Source of the DNA: an uncultured Oscillospiraceae bacterium
GTDB lineage: Bacteria; Bacillota; Clostridia; Oscillospirales; Oscillospiraceae
NCBI GenBank assembly: GCA_905234855.1
Contig: CAJOIU010000017.1
Location: 1-61,415, forward strand
Direction of reading: 5' to 3'
Length of the DNA: 61,415 bases
Shown here piece by piece: positions 56,826 through 61,415 of the stretch. The first letter of the stretch is position 1, and each line of letters opens with the position of its first letter. A model generated the notes under the pieces. That model saw nothing but the letters and a program-made list of their open reading frames with translations. It did no database searches and was not told the origin of the DNA. The position numbers and the translations under genes are program-made.

Positions 56826-57947
56826 ATGGCAATGGATTATTTCGGCAAAGACACACCCAAGCTGGGCTTTGGCCTCATGCGCCTGCCCAATACGCTGGGA
56901 AAGATCGATGTGGCGCAGACGGCGCAGATGGTGGATCGCTTTCTGGAGGCGGGCTTCACCTATTTCGATACGGCCTACGTCTATCTCGGCTCGGAGGCGG
57001 CGGCAAAAAAGGCGCTGGTGGATCGCTATCCCCGGGAATCGTTCACGCTGGCCTCGAAGATCAACGCTTTCCTCATGGCGCCGACGGAAAAGGCCTGCAA
57101 GAAGCAGTTTTATACGAGCTTGGAGCGTACCGGCGCGGGGTATTTCGATTACTATCTCCTCCATGCTCTTATGGAAAATAACTATCGGAAATACGACAAG
57201 TTCCATATCTGGGATTTCGTGGCGGAGCAGAAGGAGAAGGGACTCATCAAGCACATCGGCTTTTCGTTCCACGCCGGGCCGGAGCTTTTGGATGAGCTTC
57301 TGACGGCGCACCCGGAGGTGGATTTCGTCCAGCTCCAGCTCAACTACGCGGATTGGGACAACCCGAGCGTCACCTCCCGCGCCAATTACGAGGTCGCCCG
57401 GAAGCATAATAAGGCCATCACGGTCATGGAGCCGGTGAAGGGCGGGCGCCTGGCCGATCCGCCGAAGGAGGTCAAGGCGTTGTTTGACGCCTATGCGCCG
57501 GGGGCGTCCTATGCCTCGTGGGCGATCCGCTTCGTCGCCTCTCTCGACGGCATCCTGACGGTTCTCTCCGGCATGTCCAATGTGGCGCAGATGGAGGACA
57601 ACCTGTCCTATATGCGGCAGTTCAAGCCCCTGAACGAGGAGGAGCAGCGGATCATCCAAGAAGCGCAGCGCATTCTGGGGCATTCCGCCACCGTGCCCTG
57701 CACCGCCTGCCGCTATTGCACGGAGGGCTGCCCCATGCAGATCCCCATCCCGGATATCTTCAAGGCTCTCAATAAGCGCCTCGGCAACGGACAGATGGAG
57801 GAAGCCGTGCAGGAGTATCTTACCGTCACGGAGGAAGGTCACCGCGCGGGCGACTGCATCGAATGCCGTCAATGCGAAGGCGCATGCCCCCAGCATATCG
57901 CCATTACGGATCGGCTCAAGCAAGCCGCGGAGCTGCTGGAGACATGA
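56826..57947 (+). CDS. Aldo/keto reductase with C-terminal 4Fe-4S ferredoxin domain
   Basis: The 373-residue protein (ATG at 56826 after AAGGAGAG) has an AKR barrel with LGFGLMRLP, FTYFDTAYVYLGSEAA (Asp and Tyr of the catalytic tetrad), and YYLLHALMENN. The C-terminus has two cysteine clusters (CTACRYCTEGCPM and CIECRQCEGACPQ) that should each bind [4Fe-4S]. Such AKR-ferredoxin fusions are common in anaerobes; the electron donor or acceptor and substrate are unknown. The lysine and histidine of the tetrad are expected in LASKIN and LLHAL. Confidence 0.93.
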   Translation: MAMDYFGKDTPKLGFGLMRLPNTLGKIDVAQTAQMVDRFLEAGFTYFDTAYVYLGSEAAAKKALVDRYPRESFTLASKINAFLMAPTEKACKKQFYTSLERTGAGYFDYYLLHALMENNYRKYDKFHIWDFVAEQKEKGLIKHIGFSFHAGPELLDELLTAHPEVDFVQLQLNYADWDNPSVTSRANYEVARKHNKAITVMEPVKGGRLADPPKEVKALFDAYAPGASYASWAIRFVASLDGILTVLSGMSNVAQMEDNLSYMRQFKPLNEEEQRIIQEAQRILGHSATVPCTACRYCTEGCPMQIPIPDIFKALNKRLGNGQMEEAVQEYLTVTEEGHRAGDCIECRQCEGACPQHIAITDRLKQAAELLET

Positions 57948-57960
57948 TCGGCTTTTCGCT

Positions 57961-58002
57961 AAATAAAACCATGCCCTGTCGGCCAACGGCTGACAGGGCA
58001 TG
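57961..58002 (-). terminator. Intrinsic terminator of the permease-kinase gene
   Basis: CATGCCCTGTC and GACAGGGCATG pair around a partly paired core. On the minus strand the hairpin is followed by GGTTTTATTT. Confidence 0.78.
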
Positions 58003-58017
58003 TCCTATGCAGAGGGA

Positions 58018-61000
58018 TCAAACTTCTTCTTCGATGGGATGGGCGGTGTTTCCCGCGATCAGCCGCGCCATTGTCTCATACAGGCGCTCCGGTTCGATAG
58101 GCTTCGAGAGATGGGCGTTCATACCGGCCTGCAGGGAGCGCTCTACGTCCTCGTCGAACACGTTCGCCGTCATGGCGATGATCGGAATGGTCTTGGCGTC
58201 CGGCCGGTCAAGAGCGCGGATCGTACGGGTGGCGGTCAGGCCGTCCATCACCGGCATCCGAACATCCATCAGAATGGCGTCGTAATAGCCTGCCGGCTTT
58301 TCGGAGAACATCTGCACGGCGCGCTCGCCGTTGATGGCGTGCTCGGAGAGGATATCCTCCAGCTCCAGCAGATCGGAGAGGATCTCGGCGTTCTGATCCA
58401 CGTCCTCGGCCATGAGGATCCGCCGTCCGCTCAGCTTTCCGGCCGAGGCTTCGGCCTTCTCGGGCGCGGGGATCGTAAGCTCCGTGCCGTCCTTCTTCAG
58501 GAGAACGGCGTGGATCTGCCGGATAAGACTCTCTGAGAAGAGGGGCTTTGCCATGATGCTGTCTACGCCCGCCTCGTGAGCATCCTCCTCTATGATGTCC
58601 CAGTTATAGCCCGTCAGCAGAATGACGGCGGTTTTTCCTTTGTCGAAGGCACGAATGGCGCGGGTGAGCTCCAGTCCGTTCATCTCCGGCATCTTATAGT
58701 CGGTGAGGAGCAGGGGGTAGTCCTGTCCTTGGGCGTGAGCCTGCTCCATGCGTTTGAGCGCTTCGGCGGCCTCGGTGAAGATATCGGACTCGATGCCGAG
58801 CGCCCGCAGCACCACCTGCGTATGCTCGCAGGCGATCATATCGTCGTCCACCACGATGGCGCGAAGACCGGAGGGCAGCAGCCCGTGATCCGCCGGCGCG
58901 CTGCGGCCGGAGGCCTTCAGCGTGACCGTGACAGTAAAAACGGAGCCGACGCCCTTTGTGCTCTCGACATGGATATCGCCGTTCATCATCTCGACGAAAT
59001 TCTTGGTGATGGCCATGCCCAGACCGCTGCCGCCGTAGCGGTTGGTGGCGGTCGCGTCCTCCTGAGAGAAGGCCTCGAAGATCTGGGGGATGTATTCCTT
59101 ATCCATTCCGATGCCGGTGTCGCTCATGGTGAAGCGAAGGGTACACAGACCCTCGAATTGAGTGAGCTGCTCGACCGTCAGGGCGACGCTGCCGGGGGCT
59201 TCCGTAAATTTGACGGAGTTGCCGAGGATGTTGATGAGCACCTGCTTGAGCTTCATATCGTCGCCGTAGTAGTAATCGCAGACATTGCCGATGATATTGC
59301 ACTCGTAATGCAGTCCCTTGTCGATGCATTGACCGTTGATCATGATGTTGATCTGGTCAAGGAACTCCCGGAAGGAGAACTCCTCGTTTTTCAGGACCAT
59401 GCGGCCGGATTCGATGCGGCTCATATCCAGAATATCGTTGATGAGGCCGAGAAGATGTTTGGCGCTTGCCCCGATCTTCTCGAGCTGCTCCCGTGTCTTC
59501 GGCGAGAGATCCGGGTCTCGGAGCGCGATATTGTCGAGGCCGATGATCGCGTTCATCGGCGTACGGATCTCATGGCTCATGTTGGAGAGGAAGCTGGTTT
59601 TGGCGCGGCTCGACTCCTCCGCCAGCGCCTTTTCGACCTCGACGATTTTTTCCCGCTTCTGGATCAGCGCATAAATGGTAAACAGCACCGCCAGCGTAAA
59701 GATGCTCATGCCGACATGGACGAAGATCGTCCTTCGGAAGGCGTTGTCCGCCGAGTTGAGGACATCGTGCAGATAAGCGAAGGAATCGCGGGTGGCGCTG
59801 GAAACAACGTCGATCCCGGCGTTTTCCATCTGATCCATGTAGTAGGTGTGGATCGGCGCGACGGAATTCTCGATCGCCTGCTCGGAGGACTGCAGCATCC
59901 AGACGGTGGAGGCGAATATGATAAGGCCGAACATCACGATGAGCGCCATGTTGGAGCGGCCGAGGCGGCGCAGATGGAGCTTGCAGTCACGGTGCAGGAG
60001 AAACAGGAACGCCACATATCCGAGGAACCCCCAAGCCGCGAGGATCAGATAGGATTCCGTGGAGAGCGTCTTGACCGAGATGAGGTTCGGGATCAGAAAT
60101 CCCAGCGCAAACAGGAGCGAGATGATGAGACCCGCTATGCCTGCGGCCATGAAGCCGCGCTGCTTTTCCTCCCGCGCGGTCTTCCATGCGGCGGCGGAGG
60201 TGAAGGCATAGGCGATGGTCGCCCCTACGGTGGTGACGTCCACGATCCAACTGATAGCCGTCCGCCCCAAAAAGGGAAGGACGACGGAAACGCAGAGGAT
60301 GCAGAGAATGGCGTTTCTCGGGACTTGGTTTTCGTCAAGCTTTCCGAGCCAGCCGATGAGCATCCCGTCCTCCGAAAGGGCGCGCATCAGACGGCTGAGG
60401 GCGATGTAATTCCCGATGAGGCCGGTGAAGATGGCGCAGAGCGCGGCCACGCCGAGGATAACGGAGCCAAGATTTCCCAGCGCGGTATGTGCGGCGAAGA
60501 AGGTCGGTTGAGATGCGATGCCGCCGTAATCCCCCAGATTCGCGATATAGTCTGGCCAGCTGGCGCAGCCGTCGGGCAGAGCGGTAACGGCCAGCAGCGC
60601 CAGCAGGATATAGGCGGCGGTGGCCGTCACGATGGCGACAGCGAGGATCGGGAAAACGCGCTTAAGGGAAAATTTTGCCTCCGCCGCGGAATGGGATATG
60701 GATTCAAAGCCTACGAATGCCCACGGCGCGAGCGCAAAGATCGTAAAGGCTTCGCTGAAGGGGCTGTTCTCGGGCGCATAAGAAGGCGAGAAAACGGCCG
60801 TGCCGCCCGCTCTGGTCGCCATGGCGGCGCCGAAGAGCGCGATGGCCATCAGGATCTGCGCCCGCTCCGCCAGCTTCCGCCGCATACAGAGGAGCGCCGC
60901 GATGATCAGCGACCCGATGGCCAGCATGATCTCGCCCATGTAGATGTGGTAGCCCGCGATCTCATAGTCGAAGCCGAACTGGAAGGTGCTGCCCAGCAGC

Positions 61001-61371
61001 GTTCGCGCGATGAGCGGCAGCGCCGTGGCGTTTGCCCAGATGATGGCGATGTAGGTGATGATGAGGAACCATGCGCTCAGAAAGCCATGGTCGTAGCCGA
61101 AGCTCATTTTAGTATAGGCGTAGGTACCTCCGCCGTCCGGGCAGCGGTTCATGAGATAATGGTAGTTCGCCCCGAGGATAAGCATGACAAGCCCGCCGAT
61201 GCCGATGCCCAGCGCGGTGCCGACGGGTCCGGCGATCGGCAGGAAGGTGGTGCCCGGCATGACGAACGCCCCCCAGCCGACGCTGCAGCCAAAGGCGAGC
61301 GCCCATGCGCCGAGGGAGGAGAGATAAGGGGTGTTATGCTGTTTTTCCGGGGAGGAGGATAGACGGTTCAT
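58018..61371 (-). CDS. Amino-acid permease fused to a hybrid sensor histidine kinase with two receiver domains
   Basis: The 1117-residue protein begins with an APC-superfamily permease of about 470 residues and 12 helices (GAWALAFGCSVGWGAFVMPG, then PDGGGTYAYTKMSFGYDHGF). A short extracytoplasmic loop and a helix near residue 557 follow, then a kinase core: phospho-acceptor His near 598 in SNMSHEIRTPMNAI, and ATP-binding SDTGIGMDKEY and GGSGLGMAITKNF. Two receivers follow, with phospho-Asp in LTDYKMPEMNG (about 892) and LMDVRMPVMDG (about 1035). No HPt domain or DNA-binding output is seen. It probably couples transport or sensing of an amino acid to a phosphorelay. The start follows GGAGG. 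Confidence 0.93.
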   Translation of the reverse strand: MNRLSSSPEKQHNTPYLSSLGAWALAFGCSVGWGAFVMPGTTFLPIAGPVGTALGIGIGGLVMLILGANYHYLMNRCPDGGGTYAYTKMSFGYDHGFLSAWFLIITYIAIIWANATALPLIARTLLGSTFQFGFDYEIAGYHIYMGEIMLAIGSLIIAALLCMRRKLAERAQILMAIALFGAAMATRAGGTAVFSPSYAPENSPFSEAFTIFALAPWAFVGFESISHSAAEAKFSLKRVFPILAVAIVTATAAYILLALLAVTALPDGCASWPDYIANLGDYGGIASQPTFFAAHTALGNLGSVILGVAALCAIFTGLIGNYIALSRLMRALSEDGMLIGWLGKLDENQVPRNAILCILCVSVVLPFLGRTAISWIVDVTTVGATIAYAFTSAAAWKTAREEKQRGFMAAGIAGLIISLLFALGFLIPNLISVKTLSTESYLILAAWGFLGYVAFLFLLHRDCKLHLRRLGRSNMALIVMFGLIIFASTVWMLQSSEQAIENSVAPIHTYYMDQMENAGIDVVSSATRDSFAYLHDVLNSADNAFRRTIFVHVGMSIFTLAVLFTIYALIQKREKIVEVEKALAEESSRAKTSFLSNMSHEIRTPMNAIIGLDNIALRDPDLSPKTREQLEKIGASAKHLLGLINDILDMSRIESGRMVLKNEEFSFREFLDQINIMINGQCIDKGLHYECNIIGNVCDYYYGDDMKLKQVLINILGNSVKFTEAPGSVALTVEQLTQFEGLCTLRFTMSDTGIGMDKEYIPQIFEAFSQEDATATNRYGGSGLGMAITKNFVEMMNGDIHVESTKGVGSVFTVTVTLKASGRSAPADHGLLPSGLRAIVVDDDMIACEHTQVVLRALGIESDIFTEAAEALKRMEQAHAQGQDYPLLLTDYKMPEMNGLELTRAIRAFDKGKTAVILLTGYNWDIIEEDAHEAGVDSIMAKPLFSESLIRQIHAVLLKKDGTELTIPAPEKAEASAGKLSGRRILMAEDVDQNAEILSDLLELEDILSEHAINGERAVQMFSEKPAGYYDAILMDVRMPVMDGLTATRTIRALDRPDAKTIPIIAMTANVFDEDVERSLQAGMNAHLSKPIEPERLYETMARLIAGNTAHPIEEEV

Positions 61372-61415
61372 GGCGAGATACGCCTCCGTTTCGATGGAAT
61401 AAGCAAAAGTCAGCC

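Noticed and set aside
58576-61362. A 928-codon open frame on the plus strand opposite the permease-kinase
   Set aside because: It is an antisense shadow; the minus strand contains complete permease, kinase and receiver motifs.

Overview
The window looks like chromosome from a spore-forming, strictly anaerobic, GC-rich Clostridia species, probably a gut Oscillospiraceae-type organism. The signs are sporulation genes (spoIIR, a ytvI-like permease), a class III anaerobic ribonucleotide reductase, an oxygen-labile L-serine dehydratase, pyruvate carboxylase, a class B sortase, and Shine-Dalgarno-led, tightly packed genes. There are no rRNAs, CRISPR arrays or intact insertion sequences. The genus is not resolved.

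Layout. 0-4 kb: an AT-rich margin, a chimeric ORF joining a serine-recombinase N-terminus to a DnaE-like C-terminal tail, a 6S-like small RNA with its own promoter and terminator, a GGDEF protein, and an ECF sigma/anti-sigma pair. 4-7 kb (minus): an XRE regulator and membrane protein under a palindromic operator, tmRNA, a cyclophilin, smpB and a MecA-like adaptor. 7-13 kb (plus): NUDIX hydrolase, murA, metallo-beta-lactamase, rlmH, DUF2007, phosphohexomutase and a DUF1002 protein. 13-21 kb: a soluble CDF-transporter C-terminal domain, aldehyde and alcohol dehydrogenases, spoIIR, a truncated BirA-like protein and pyruvate carboxylase. 21-23 kb: the ytvI-like gene and a five-tRNA cluster (Gly, Arg, His, Gln, Lys).

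23.6-30 kb (minus) is the metabolic centrepiece: five overlapping or closely spaced genes for a GH31 sulfoquinovosidase-like enzyme, a GPH-type sugar symporter, a small transaldolase, a beta-hydroxyacid-dehydrogenase-type reductase and a fucose-isomerase-like sugar isomerase. Together they match the transaldolase (sulfo-TAL) route of sulfoquinovose breakdown. The sugar would be imported and freed from its aglycone, isomerised to sulfofructose, cleaved by transaldolase with transfer of a three-carbon unit to glyceraldehyde-3-phosphate, and the sulfolactaldehyde reduced to dihydroxypropanesulfonate.

30-39.6 kb (plus) is a cell-surface block: Wzz-like protein, BY-kinase, PHP phosphatase, class B sortase, a probable sortase substrate with a frameshift, and an LCP ligase, but no glycosyltransferases. 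It is followed by MATE, membrane-protein, PatB-like and TtcA-like genes. 39.6-48.7 kb is rich in exported or beta-helix-like proteins plus an SPFH protein with three zinc ribbons.

48.8-54.5 kb carries nrdD, a separate 58-residue glycyl-radical peptide and nrdG behind a promoter with NrdR-box-like palindromes, then a FUSC-like/pseudo-HAD fusion and L-serine dehydratase. 54.5-61.4 kb has two tandem secreted NTF2/SnoaL-like proteins, an Fe-S aldo/keto reductase, and a 1117-residue fusion of an amino-acid permease to a hybrid histidine kinase.

Family assignments are from reading motifs by eye; no database search was possible.
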